Assembly (NCBI RefSeq): GCF_900116615.1
Contig: NZ_FPBF01000002.1
Location: forward strand, 434,001 to 498,000
Source of the DNA: Algoriphagus locisalis
Lineage (GTDB): Bacteria > Bacteroidota > Bacteroidia > Cytophagales > Cyclobacteriaceae
DNA: 64,000 bases
Direction of reading: 5' to 3'
In this document: positions 25,447 to 34,135 of the stretch, piece by piece
Layout: each line of letters starts with the position of its first letter
Position numbering within the stretch: position 1 is the first letter of the stretch
Program-made: the position numbers and the translations under genes
The notes under the pieces: generated by a model
Database searches by the model: none
Told to the model about the DNA's origin: nothing
Seen by the model: only the letters and a program-made list of their open reading frames with translations

Positions 25447-26154
25447 TCAAAAACCCAGCAAAAATCCTGAAACTAATCTAGCATAGCTTTCATGAGGCGT
25501 TCCATCCTCATTTTTGATAAAAATGGCAGAGATTTCTAACTCCTTCTGCTTTCTGGAAAAACCACAAATCTCTCGTTGAATACTTTTCCCAGGTTTGTCT
25601 TGAAGGGTGAATTTAACTCTGGGAAACAAGCCATGGCTTGCTGCTTCCTTTTGGAAATCCTGCATTTGTCTTGGCGGAAGAATAACCCAGAATTGCCCGT
25701 TCTCAGCAAGAAGCTGTGTCACTTTTTCCAGTAAATCCTGAAAGGAAAGCTCGTCTGTATGCAAAGCCATGTTGCGCTGCGCATCGGATGATTTCAGATG
25801 ATCAGGAAAATAAGGTGGATTACTAACGATCAGATCGTATTTCTGCTGAGATTCAAAGTCCTGAAATTTCCCCTCCCAAAGCTGCATGCGATCTGAAAAA
25901 GTATTTGTTTGAAAATTCTCCAAGGCTTGAGTTGCAGCTTGAGAATCTATCTCAACTGCCTGGATTTTCGCATTGGGAAATCGCTGAGCAAGCATCAAGG
26001 CTATTACCCCAGTACCGGTTCCTACATCCAATATTTGCCTCGGTGATTCGACTTCTGCCAAGGTTCCAAGCATCACTGCGTCTGTACTGATTTTCATCGC
26101 ACAGCGATCCTGATTGACCCGAAACTGCTGAAACTGGAACCAGGAATTGGCCAT
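25447..26154 (-). CDS. trmN: tRNA1(Val) (adenine37-N6)-methyltransferase
   Basis: A 235-residue class I methyltransferase of the YfiC/TrmN6 family, which in E. coli methylates A37 of tRNA1(Val). Motif I is ILDVGTGTGVIALML (about residue 40); the N6-adenine motif is LIVSNPPYF near residue 110. FQFQQFRVNQDRCAMKISTDAVMLG at the N-terminus is typical of the family and is split here only for length. The stop/start overlap with the upstream DUF2179 gene is one base, so the two are co-translated. Confidence 0.9.
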   Translation of the reverse strand: MANSWFQFQQFRVNQDRCAMKISTDAVMLGTLAEVESPRQILDVGTGTGVIALMLAQRFPNAKIQAVEIDSQAATQALENFQTNTFSDRMQLWEGKFQDFESQQKYDLIVSNPPYFPDHLKSSDAQRNMALHTDELSFQDLLEKVTQLLAENGQFWVILPPRQMQDFQKEAASHGLFPRVKFTLQDKPGKSIQREICGFSRKQKELEISAIFIKNEDGTPHESYARLVSGFLLGF

Positions 26155-26756
26155 TAAGTACGGGCTTTGCTGAAGAAGCTCATATTGAACCTCGGCTTGT
26201 CATCCATCACATTCAGATCATCCTCAGACACCCGCTTCACGCTCTCGATAGTATAGAATGCTTTCTCGTCTATGCTTTGCACTTTGTCCACAAACTCCTT
26301 CAAACTGTCTCTTTTCATCACGGTAAAAAGCAGATTTACTTTACCAAATCTTCCTTCTCCACCGACATTGGTAAACCTGAAATCCCGTTCCTTCATGTAT
26401 TCAATCAGTTCAGGAAGTGGTTTCGGAGTGATCACCCGCACGAGTACTCTTCCCAGTGCCAATTTTTCCTCAAAATACATCCCCACATAGGTACCTGTTC
26501 CAAACCCACCCGCATAAGCCAGGTAAGACAATGGATTATCTATGTTTTGAAAAATCTGACCAATCGCGAGAAGCCAAATCAATGCTTCAAAAAACCCTAA
26601 AAACGGCGCTATATTCTTTTTCCCATTCATCATAAACATGATTCTTAGGGTGTTGATCGATACATCACCTACTCTTGCACAGAAGATAAGCAAAGGCATA
26701 ATCAGGTAGTCGAACAATTGTTCTGACACGCCTAGGGATTGAAGGAATTCTTGCAT
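26154..26756 (-). CDS. DUF2179 (UPF0316) membrane protein
   Basis: A 200-residue protein. Three transmembrane helices occupy about residues 17-90 (LIMPLLIFCARVGDVS; APFLGFFEALIWLLAI; YLAYAGGFGTGTYVGMYF), followed by a cytoplasmic DUF2179-type domain with the RDFRFTNVGGEGRFGKVNLLF pattern (Gly-rich, nucleotide-sensing type in relatives). The exact role is unknown. It overlaps the trmN start by one base, an arrangement that suggests co-expression rather than a shared pathway. Confidence 0.88.
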   Translation of the reverse strand: MQEFLQSLGVSEQLFDYLIMPLLIFCARVGDVSINTLRIMFMMNGKKNIAPFLGFFEALIWLLAIGQIFQNIDNPLSYLAYAGGFGTGTYVGMYFEEKLALGRVLVRVITPKPLPELIEYMKERDFRFTNVGGEGRFGKVNLLFTVMKRDSLKEFVDKVQSIDEKAFYTIESVKRVSEDDLNVMDDKPRFNMSFFSKART

Positions 26757-26825
26757 AGCAAACAGGGTCTTAATTTGAGCGCAAAATTACACCCTATTCC
26801 CATGAGAGCGAAATAATATTTGGAA

Positions 26826-27992
26826 TTAGATTTTACGGTCTCTCCCTGCTGACATGCCGAAAAAAGTGAATGCCAGAGCAAAGAATAACAAGAAGAAAAT
26901 CAGCACATTCCAGTTATCAAAAAGATCTAGCGATACGCCAAAAAGAAAAGGCCCAAGCGCTGCCAAATAATACCCCGAGGACTGCACCATGGCCGAAAGT
27001 TTGGCAGTAGTCTGATCCTCAGCCGTACGCAAAGCGATCAAGGTATATGCGATACTCAAACTTGAACCCATGCAAAGCCCTACAATTCCCAACGAAGCAT
27101 AGGTCACGAGCTCATTTTCTATAAATAAGCCCAAATACCCCAGCACATAAGCTATTCCCACGGCCAGTACCACTCCGCTTTGTTCTCTGAGTTTGATGAG
27201 AAAATTAGGAGCAAAATAAGACCCTACTAGAGAAACTACCTGCATCATGGAAGACACAAAACCAGCCTGAGCAGGAGTCCAACCTCGGGAAATCAACATA
27301 TCCGGAAGCCAAGTCACCATGGTAAAATACATCACGGATTGACAGCCCATGAAAATAGTAATCTGCCAGGCCAACTTGGATCTCCACACGTTTTTTGCAG
27401 GATCAGTGACTTGGTGGAGACTTGCCTTGGGACGCTGAAGCTGTGGAATCCACACGATCATCGCCAACACCATAAACACAGCCCAGAAAGCCAAAGACCC
27501 ACGCCAGCCAAAATCCCAATCCACCGCAATCGGCACACTCATTCCTACCGCAATCGCAGCAAAAAGCGACATCATCGTCGCCAGCAAGGCTGTCATCAAA
27601 CCTAGCTTCTCCGGCAACCTGACTTTGATCAGCGGAATCACCAGCACATTGGCGATTACGATCCCGACCCCAGTCAGCGCAGTGCCAAAGAGCATCAACT
27701 CAATCCCGCCCAACACACGAAGAATCACCCCAGCGGTAAGAATCGCAACTCCCAAGAACACAGCTCTGCCCATCCCCAAGCGTTTTCCTATCGCGGGAGC
27801 AAAAAGCGAAAAGGTCGCAAAAGTCAATAATGGAAGTGTCGTGAGAAATCCCGCCAAGCCATTGGATAAGCCCAAGTCCTCCCGGATAAATGGAATCAAC
27901 GGCCCAACCGACGCAATCGAAGTCCGCAAATTGATCGAAACCAGGATAATTCCGGTGATGAGAATGGATTGGGAGGAAAGAGATTTATTCAA
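26826..27992 (-). CDS. CynX/NimT-type MFS transporter
   Basis: A 388-residue, 12-helix major facilitator protein. The N-terminus ILITGIILVSINLRTSIASVGPL and the LSNGLAGFLTTLPLLTFATFSLFAPA block are typical of the CynX/NimT subgroup. The loop 2-3 motif is GKRLGMGRAVFLG. Family members export cyanate, nitroimidazole-type compounds or similar small anions; the substrate here is unknown. It is a single gene upstream of the palindrome-rich intergenic region. Confidence 0.87.
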   Translation of the reverse strand: MNKSLSSQSILITGIILVSINLRTSIASVGPLIPFIREDLGLSNGLAGFLTTLPLLTFATFSLFAPAIGKRLGMGRAVFLGVAILTAGVILRVLGGIELMLFGTALTGVGIVIANVLVIPLIKVRLPEKLGLMTALLATMMSLFAAIAVGMSVPIAVDWDFGWRGSLAFWAVFMVLAMIVWIPQLQRPKASLHQVTDPAKNVWRSKLAWQITIFMGCQSVMYFTMVTWLPDMLISRGWTPAQAGFVSSMMQVVSLVGSYFAPNFLIKLREQSGVVLAVGIAYVLGYLGLFIENELVTYASLGIVGLCMGSSLSIAYTLIALRTAEDQTTAKLSAMVQSSGYYLAALGPFLFGVSLDLFDNWNVLIFFLLFFALAFTFFGMSAGRDRKI

Positions 27993-28029
27993 GACTGAGG
28001 TGCAAAAAATCGAAGGGTTTTTCGAATGA

Positions 28030-28502
28030 ATTTAACGACTAGTTAAGCGGGGCAAAACTAGTGAAATTTCACTTATTTATATGTTGCAATACCGATCGTG
28101 CCGTTGGCACTCGTGAACACAAACTCCATCCTAAACCCAGAATTGCATTCTGGGCTTTTACAGGCCTTGCCTTTGGCAAGGATTTGGAATTATCAAGGAC
28201 TAATAATTGCAGTGAAATCAGTAGGGCAACAGCAGAAGCTCATAATTGATAAAAAGCATTCAGATCAATTACTAGTGATGTGCACTTTGTGCCAACGGCA
28301 CAACCAATAACAGCCCCGAATACAGCGCAGTGAAATTCGGGGGTAACCAAACCAATGCGGACCTAACATGAGTGCCAACGGTACGATCAGTATAAAAACA
28401 TCCTGAAAAAATTGTGCCTCATAAACCTACCGTACATCTGTCGGGAGCTCCGCCTCGGGAGATTTAATATTCTACCAAAACCTTCGAGGTCAAAAAAAGA
28501 CC
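28030..28502. repeat. Palindrome cluster framed by a 19-bp inverted repeat
   Basis: This ~470-base gap holds no convincing gene. A 19-bp segment at 28094-28112 recurs inverted at 28370-28388 with one mismatch, and its core GTGCCAACGGCAC occurs a third time at 28289-28301. Between them are further dyads: CCCAGAA/TTCTGGG (28136-28154), CCTTGCC/GGCAAGG (28165-28181) and CCCCGAAT/ATTCGGGG (28314-28342). The nested layout looks like a miniature inverted-repeat element or a structured RNA. Small open frames here (for example 28061-28249) run through the palindromes and are not believable genes. Confidence 0.55.
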
Positions 28503-29327
28503 TCAAAGGTTACCTGCCTGTATCAACCCCAGCTTCCTATTAATCTCCGAGATCTCTATCCCTACCTGCTGTAGCGTCAGCGGCTCCTGCGGAAACTCAT
28601 CACTCATATAATATTCAAATTTCCATATCTCCCGGATTTCTTCAGCCGGAACTTTGTAAGGTGTGTAAATTGGATTTAGCGAGCGTAACAAAAAGCTTCT
28701 TTCCTCCACCTGAAAACTCAGCATCTTAAAACTAACTCCCTCACTTGCCGTCACCACCACACAGGGGGTTTCTTTGGCCAATCTCCACTCAGACAAGTAC
28801 GAACCGATCACATAGGCTCCATCCGCGATCGGCAACATGCTGTCTCCTTCAGTTTGGAACATGCGATATTTTTTGTCCTTGGACAGATTTGGCAGGTTGA
28901 AAACAGGCAGGGTACTTAAATACTCCGGATCTCCAAAACCTCCCAAGTAACCCGCTTTCGCCTTGATCGGCACGAGTTCTATGTTGTCCTCATTACTTGA
29001 GCTGACGGTGGTTGCGAGAATCCGAACTTTCGACCCACTCAGAAATACATCATTTCCAGCTTCCAGATCACGGATTTTCAGTTCGCTGAGCTTCGACAAA
29101 TCCACCCGAAGCAGCGTATCCACACTCATCCTGAAATAATCCGCACACAGCAGCAAATCCTCGATCGCGGGAGACTTACTATGTCCATTTTCATGCGCAT
29201 TCAGCTTGGCGCGCGTCATGCCAAGATTCTCAGCTAGCATGTCCTGACTCAATTTGCGTCGCTTTCTGAGAAATTTCAGATTGCCCGCCCAGAAAAAGCT
29301 TTGACTTCCCATTTTATTTCGATACAA
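28503..29327 (-). CDS. LexA-like HTH repressor with S24 peptidase domain
   Basis: A 274-residue repressor. Residues ~13-75 are an XRE-type helix-turn-helix (LKFLRKRRKLSQDMLAENLG, then TRAKLNAHENG). The C-terminal half is an S24/LexA autoprotease-like domain: a candidate Ala-Gly cleavage site in KAKAGYLGGFG (about residue 127), the Ser in TEGDSML near residue 160 and the Lys in GVSFKMLSF near residue 208. It is divergent from dinB-dnaE2 with a 54-bp shared promoter containing a dyad. By analogy with LexA it should repress this cassette and be inactivated after DNA damage; this is inference. The Met at residue 6 is an alternative start. Confidence 0.85.
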   Translation of the reverse strand: MYRNKMGSQSFFWAGNLKFLRKRRKLSQDMLAENLGMTRAKLNAHENGHSKSPAIEDLLLCADYFRMSVDTLLRVDLSKLSELKIRDLEAGNDVFLSGSKVRILATTVSSSNEDNIELVPIKAKAGYLGGFGDPEYLSTLPVFNLPNLSKDKKYRMFQTEGDSMLPIADGAYVIGSYLSEWRLAKETPCVVVTASEGVSFKMLSFQVEERSFLLRSLNPIYTPYKVPAEEIREIWKFEYYMSDEFPQEPLTLQQVGIEISEINRKLGLIQAGNL

Positions 29328-29341
29328 TTAATGACAATAAA

Positions 29342-29360
29342 TTGATACTAACACTATCAA
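29342..29360. promoter_or_regulatory. Dyad operator candidate between repressor and dinB
   Basis: TTGATA and TATCAA arms (29342-29347 and 29355-29360) are separated by 7 bases, a 19-bp dyad centred 31 bases before dinB and 24 bases before the repressor start. It is the only good dyad in the divergent promoter and is placed to control both directions. Confidence 0.55.
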
Positions 29361-29381
29361 ATATAGCAAGTAATCTGAGAA

Positions 29382-30530
29382 ATGGAAAGGCATATCGTGC
29401 ATTTGGATCTGGACACGTTTTTTGTGTCTGTGGAGCGGTTGAAAAACAACGCATTAAAGGGAAAACCCGTCATCATCGGCGGTAGCTCCGATCGTGGAGT
29501 CGTAGCTTCCTGCAGCTACGAAGCCAGGACATTCGGCGTGCATTCCGCCATGCCTATGAAGCTGGCGCGACGACTTTGCCCTTCGGCCTTTTATGTCAAA
29601 GGGGATTTTGACAGTTATAGCAAAAGTTCGCGCTTGGTCACCGAAGTGATCCAGGAGCAGGTTCCTCTGATGGAGAAAGCTTCCATCGATGAGTTTTACA
29701 TAGATATGACAGGGATGGATCGCTTTTTTGGCTGCGAAAAATTCACCAAAGAGCTACGCGAAAAAATCGTCAAGGAATCAGGTTTACCCATTTCCTGTGC
29801 TTTGGCAGTGAACAAGCTGGTATCCAAAGTTGCCACGCATGATGCCAAACCCAATGGGCAGACCACTATTCCTTTTGGCACAGAAAAGCCTTACCTCGCA
29901 CCACTTCCCATCCGGAGAATGCCTGGAATAGGCGAAAAAACCTCCACATTACTGGAGCGGATGGGCGTGGAAAACATCCGCTTGCTCAGCGAAATACCAC
30001 CCCGGATGATGCAAAATCTCCTGGGAAAATGGGGAATCGATCTTTCACGCAAAGCCAACGGAATTGACGAGTCGCCAGTCATCCCTTACACAGAGCAGAA
30101 AAGTATCGGTACAGAAAACACCTTCGAAACGGATACGATTGACATGGCTTTTCTGAACAGCCAACTTGTTCGGATGACCGAGAAAGTCGGTTTTGAACTT
30201 CGCCAAAAGCAGAAGCTCTGTGGCTGCATCACGGTGAAGCTACGCTATGCAAATTTTGACACCGTCAGCAGGCAGTGTATGATCTCTTATACCAGTTCGG
30301 ATGAGGTGCTTTTGCAGCGGGCCAAGGAACTCTTTGCGAAGCTCTATGACCGGAGAATGCTCGTGCGTCTGGTCGGCGTGAAGGTCAGCCACCTCGTGCA
30401 AGGTTGCCAGCAAATCGACCTTTTCCAAGACACCGAAGAGGGTGTAAACCTGTACCAAGCCATCGACTGGATCAAAAACCGCTACGGCGAAAAAAGCCTG
30501 ACCCGTGCCATCACCCTAACCCGCGCCTAA
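29382..30530 (+). CDS. dinB: Y-family DNA polymerase (DinB/Pol IV-like)
   Basis: A 382-residue translesion polymerase. Catalytic marks are HLDLDTFFVSVERL (first acidic pair, residues 6-19), CSYEARTFGVHSAM and SIDEFYIDMTGM (second acidic pair, near residue 103). A helix-hairpin-helix thumb (RRMPGIGEKTSTLLERMGV) and a little-finger domain follow. A sliding-clamp motif QIDLF is near residue 346. It is complete and apparently active, unlike the catalytically dead ImuB. Its stop is one base before the DnaE2-type gene, so the two are co-translated. Confidence 0.93.
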   Translation: MERHIVHLDLDTFFVSVERLKNNALKGKPVIIGGSSDRGVVASCSYEARTFGVHSAMPMKLARRLCPSAFYVKGDFDSYSKSSRLVTEVIQEQVPLMEKASIDEFYIDMTGMDRFFGCEKFTKELREKIVKESGLPISCALAVNKLVSKVATHDAKPNGQTTIPFGTEKPYLAPLPIRRMPGIGEKTSTLLERMGVENIRLLSEIPPRMMQNLLGKWGIDLSRKANGIDESPVIPYTEQKSIGTENTFETDTIDMAFLNSQLVRMTEKVGFELRQKQKLCGCITVKLRYANFDTVSRQCMISYTSSDEVLLQRAKELFAKLYDRRMLVRLVGVKVSHLVQGCQQIDLFQDTEEGVNLYQAIDWIKNRYGEKSLTRAITLTRA

Positions 30531-30531
30531 G

Positions 30532-33498
30532 ATGTTCATCAATTGTAAAACCTGGTTTAGCTACCGCTACGGCACCTTCAGCACCGAGAAGCTCGTGGAT
30601 ACTGCAGCCGAGCACGGCCTATCTTCCCTTGGTCTCACCAATATCAACAGCACGGCGGACCTCTGGGATTTTGTGGATTTTTGTAGGACAAAAAACATCA
30701 AACCTATCGTCGGAACTGAGATCCGAAATGAGGACAAGTTTTGCTATTTGCTTTTGGCAAAAAATGATATTGGCTTACTTGAGATCAACCGCTTCATTTC
30801 CCAGCATTTGCAAGCTGAGCAGGCTTTTCCAGAGCGTCCCGAGTGCTTTTCGGAAGTTTTGATTATTTATCCTTCCGGGAGTTTTGCTGCGCAAAATCTA
30901 AAGACACATGAGTTCATCGGTGTGCTGGCAAGTGAGCTAAACCGCATCAAAAAGCAGGAAGTGGAAGCTTTCCCCAAGAAATACATCATCCGGCATCCGG
31001 TGACTTTTCAGGACAAAACTGCCTTCAACATTCACCGTCTGCTGCGAGCCATCGGCAAGAATACCCTGATCAGTAAGTTGGGAGAAAAAGACTTTGCCTC
31101 ACCGGAAGAAATGTTCGTTTCAGAAGCAACACTGATGAGTGCTTTCCGGAATTTCCCCGGCATGATCAGCAATACCCTGCAGCTCATCGATTCCTGTGAA
31201 ATAAAGACCGAACTCAACACTGACAAAAACAAAAAGCACTACAGCGCGAGCGGGGAAGACGACAGGATTTTACTGGAAAAGCTGGCTATGGAAGGCTTCC
31301 AGTACCGCTATGGAAACAATCCTGTCGCCAAAGCACGAGTGATCAAAGAGCTGAAAATCATCAATGATCTGAATTTCAACGCCTATTTCCTGATCGTCTG
31401 GGACGTGATCCGCTACGCTCAAAACCGTGGTTTTTACTACGTGGGCCGTGGAAGTGGCGCCAATTCCATCGTGGCCTACTGTCTCAAGATCACTGACGTG
31501 GATCCCATCAAACTCGACTTGTATTTCGAGCGATTTCTCAATCCACACCGGACCTCACCGCCGGATTTTGACATAGATTTCTCCTGGAAAGACCGGGATG
31601 AAGTCATCGATTACATTTTCAAGCGCTACGGCAAAGATCACGTTTCCCTGCTGGGAATGTACAGCACCTTTCAGCGAAGAGCCGTGATCCGTGAACTCGG
31701 GAAGGTTTTTGGTCTGCCAAAAGAAGAAATCGACCAGCTCGTCCGAGACAAGGATCAGCCGATGAATGAGGATAAAATCCAGCGCACCATCCTAAAATAC
31801 GGTCAGCTGCTGGAGAATTTTCCCAATCACCTTTCCATTCACCCGGGCGGGATGCTCATTTCCGAGAAGCCCATCTATCAATACACGGTCAACGAACTTC
31901 CTCCCAAGGGATTTTGCACGGCGCAAATCGACATGTTTTTGGCAGAGAAAGTCGGCCTGTTCAAACTCGACATTCTCAGTCAGCGGGGACTGGGGCATAT
32001 CAAGGAAGCGATCCGACTCGTGAAGCAAAACCGGGGAATCGACATTGACATTCATCGGGTAGAGGAGTTTATGAGCGATCCGAAAGTCGCCGAGCAAATC
32101 CGAAAAGCAGATACCATCGGCTGTTTTTACATCGAGAGTCCGGCCATGCGGCAGCTCCTCACCAAACTGAAATGTGACGATTACCTCACGCTGGTTGCGG
32201 CAAGCTCCATTATCCGACCTGGCGTGGCACAGTCGGGAATGATGAAGCAATACATCGAGCGCTTTCATGATCCCGAAAAAATCATCTACCTCCACCCCAA
32301 AATGAAGGAACTGCTGGAGGAAACCTTCGGTGTGATGGTGTATCAGGAAGATGTGATCAAAGTTGCCCATCACTTTGCGGGCTTGGATATGGGCGAGGCG
32401 GATATTCTGCGCCGAGCCATGTCCGGCAAGTACAGATCACACAATCGCTTCAATGAGATCCGGGAAAAATATTTTGCAAACTGCAAGAAACTCGGCCATG
32501 ATGATACTGCCTCGGCGGAAATTTGGCGGCAAATGGAATCTTTCGGCGGCTATTCCTTTTCAAAGGCACACTCGGCTTCTTTCGCCGTGGAAAGCTATCA
32601 GAGTCTGTACCTGAAGACCTATTTCCCCATGGAATTCATGGTGGCGGTGATCAATAATTTCGGTGGATTCTATGCCACAGAATTCTATTTCCACGAGCTC
32701 AAGCGTACCGGAGCCAAGGTCAATCCCCCCTGCGTCAATCGCAGTGAGTACCTCACCAATATCCGTGGCAAAGAAGTCTTTGTGGGCTTGATCCATGTAC
32801 AGCAATTGGAGAAAAAGCTTTGTGATCTGATCCTGCAGGAAAGGCTGGTCAATGGAGATTACCTGAGTTTGGAAGACTTCATCGAGCGCACGCAAGCCGG
32901 ACCGGAGCAGCTGAATATTCTGATCAGTGTGGGAGCTTTTGGATTTACAGGTTTGGGAAAAAAGAAACTCCTTTGGAAAGCCAATTTCGCCCAAAAGCAT
33001 CTGACCACTATTCCTGATTCTCCGGCGCTTTTCAAGGAACCTCCCATGGATTTTACCCTTCCCGATTTCCCGGATTACCCGCTGGAAGATGCACTGGACG
33101 AGATCAATGTGTTGGGTTTTGCGTTGACGGATATGTTTCGGCTTTGTGCCCATGATGGCAAGGGGACCGTGCTGGCAGCCCAGCTTCCTCAGTTGCTAGG
33201 AAAAAATGTAGAAGTCCTCGGCCAGCTCGTGGTCACAAAAGATGTACGGACCATCCATCGTGAACACATGGCTTTTGGAACTTTTCTGGATCCCAAAGGT
33301 GACTGGCTGGATACGGTGCATTTCCCGCCTTCGCTGAAGCGTTTTCCTTTTCAGGGTAAAGGGTTTTACAAAATGCGAGGCAAGGTAGTCGAAGATTTTG
33401 GCACCTTTGCCGTGGATGTACATGCCATGTGGAAAGTGGGGTTGAAGGGGAAGAAGGAGGTGGAGCCGATCTCTGTGCTTTCTACTCTATCTGCATAA
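30532..33498 (+). CDS. dnaE2: DnaE2-type DNA polymerase III alpha subunit
   Basis: A 988-residue C-family polymerase, shorter than a replicative DnaE (about 1150-1200). The N-terminal PHP domain has lost its metal ligands: where active PHP domains have HLHTHS-like residues, this has INCKTWFSYRYGTFS. Palm motifs are intact: GRGSGANSIVAYCL (near residue 305) and PPDFDIDFSW with the catalytic Asp pair near 347. Finger and helix-hairpin-helix parts (RRAMSGKYRSHNRF; SFGGYSFSKAHSASFA) and an OB-fold tail (NVEVLGQLVVTKDVRT) follow. Linkage to dinB and an S24 repressor argues for the damage-inducible, error-prone role rather than chromosomal replication. The symbol is assigned by context. Confidence 0.87.
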   Translation: MFINCKTWFSYRYGTFSTEKLVDTAAEHGLSSLGLTNINSTADLWDFVDFCRTKNIKPIVGTEIRNEDKFCYLLLAKNDIGLLEINRFISQHLQAEQAFPERPECFSEVLIIYPSGSFAAQNLKTHEFIGVLASELNRIKKQEVEAFPKKYIIRHPVTFQDKTAFNIHRLLRAIGKNTLISKLGEKDFASPEEMFVSEATLMSAFRNFPGMISNTLQLIDSCEIKTELNTDKNKKHYSASGEDDRILLEKLAMEGFQYRYGNNPVAKARVIKELKIINDLNFNAYFLIVWDVIRYAQNRGFYYVGRGSGANSIVAYCLKITDVDPIKLDLYFERFLNPHRTSPPDFDIDFSWKDRDEVIDYIFKRYGKDHVSLLGMYSTFQRRAVIRELGKVFGLPKEEIDQLVRDKDQPMNEDKIQRTILKYGQLLENFPNHLSIHPGGMLISEKPIYQYTVNELPPKGFCTAQIDMFLAEKVGLFKLDILSQRGLGHIKEAIRLVKQNRGIDIDIHRVEEFMSDPKVAEQIRKADTIGCFYIESPAMRQLLTKLKCDDYLTLVAASSIIRPGVAQSGMMKQYIERFHDPEKIIYLHPKMKELLEETFGVMVYQEDVIKVAHHFAGLDMGEADILRRAMSGKYRSHNRFNEIREKYFANCKKLGHDDTASAEIWRQMESFGGYSFSKAHSASFAVESYQSLYLKTYFPMEFMVAVINNFGGFYATEFYFHELKRTGAKVNPPCVNRSEYLTNIRGKEVFVGLIHVQQLEKKLCDLILQERLVNGDYLSLEDFIERTQAGPEQLNILISVGAFGFTGLGKKKLLWKANFAQKHLTTIPDSPALFKEPPMDFTLPDFPDYPLEDALDEINVLGFALTDMFRLCAHDGKGTVLAAQLPQLLGKNVEVLGQLVVTKDVRTIHREHMAFGTFLDPKGDWLDTVHFPPSLKRFPFQGKGFYKMRGKVVEDFGTFAVDVHAMWKVGLKGKKEVEPISVLSTLSA

Positions 33499-33526
33499 AA
33501 CAAACAATTTAAAATTATAAAAAACG

Positions 33527-34123
33527 ATGAAACTCAATATCTATGAATACTTTCTGATCATCTCACCAAATCAGAAAATCTGTGAGTTGATCATGCCGTA
33601 CAAACAACATTTTACGAAAAAGTACGGCTGTACAATGGCGGACATTTTCAAGCCGCATATCAGTATTATGAACTGCCTGCAATCAAGTTACTGGGAAACT
33701 CGACTTATTGAAAACCTCAAACGATTTGGAAAAACTGTGGAGCCATTTAAAGCAGAACTAAACGGAATCGGTCAATTTCCTAATACTGTGTTTGTCGATA
33801 TTTTCAATAAGTATCACCTCGTGCAAATTATAACGGAGCTTAGTCAGTTTACCAACCCATTGCTCTACAAACCACAATTTCATAAAACTCCTCATATCTC
33901 AATTGCTAGAGGAATGACTGCGGAACAACATGCTCTAGCTTGGACTGATTGGCAAAATCATGAGATCGGAGCGTCTTTTGAAGTGAATGAATTAACGCTT
34001 TTAAGACGTCCAATAAACACCAAGCGAATCCGGAAATTCGATAAGATTGCCACTATACCTTTCACTGGAGAGGAAATAGCAATCCAGCAACTCAGCTTGG
34101 ATTTTGAAACGATTTTCAAATGA
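33527..34123 (+). CDS. 2H phosphoesterase (2'-5' RNA ligase-like)
   Basis: A 198-residue protein of the 2H phosphoesterase superfamily. The two HxS/T motifs are KPHISIMN (about residue 44) and TPHISIARG (about residue 123), spaced as in LigT/2'-5' RNA ligase-like enzymes. Relatives hydrolyse cyclic phosphodiesters on RNA or nucleotides. It begins 28 bases after the DnaE2-type gene on the same strand, so it is probably the third gene of the damage cassette. Why an RNA or cyclic-phosphate enzyme should sit there is not known; it could also be an independent gene. It is convergent with the nuclease-like gene. Confidence 0.8.
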   Translation: MKLNIYEYFLIISPNQKICELIMPYKQHFTKKYGCTMADIFKPHISIMNCLQSSYWETRLIENLKRFGKTVEPFKAELNGIGQFPNTVFVDIFNKYHLVQIITELSQFTNPLLYKPQFHKTPHISIARGMTAEQHALAWTDWQNHEIGASFEVNELTLLRRPINTKRIRKFDKIATIPFTGEEIAIQQLSLDFETIFK

Positions 34124-34135
34124 GAGATAAATGGT

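Noticed and set aside
28061..28310. Small plus-strand frames in the palindrome cluster
   Set aside because: They run straight through the inverted repeats, differ in frame from each other and lack coding character.
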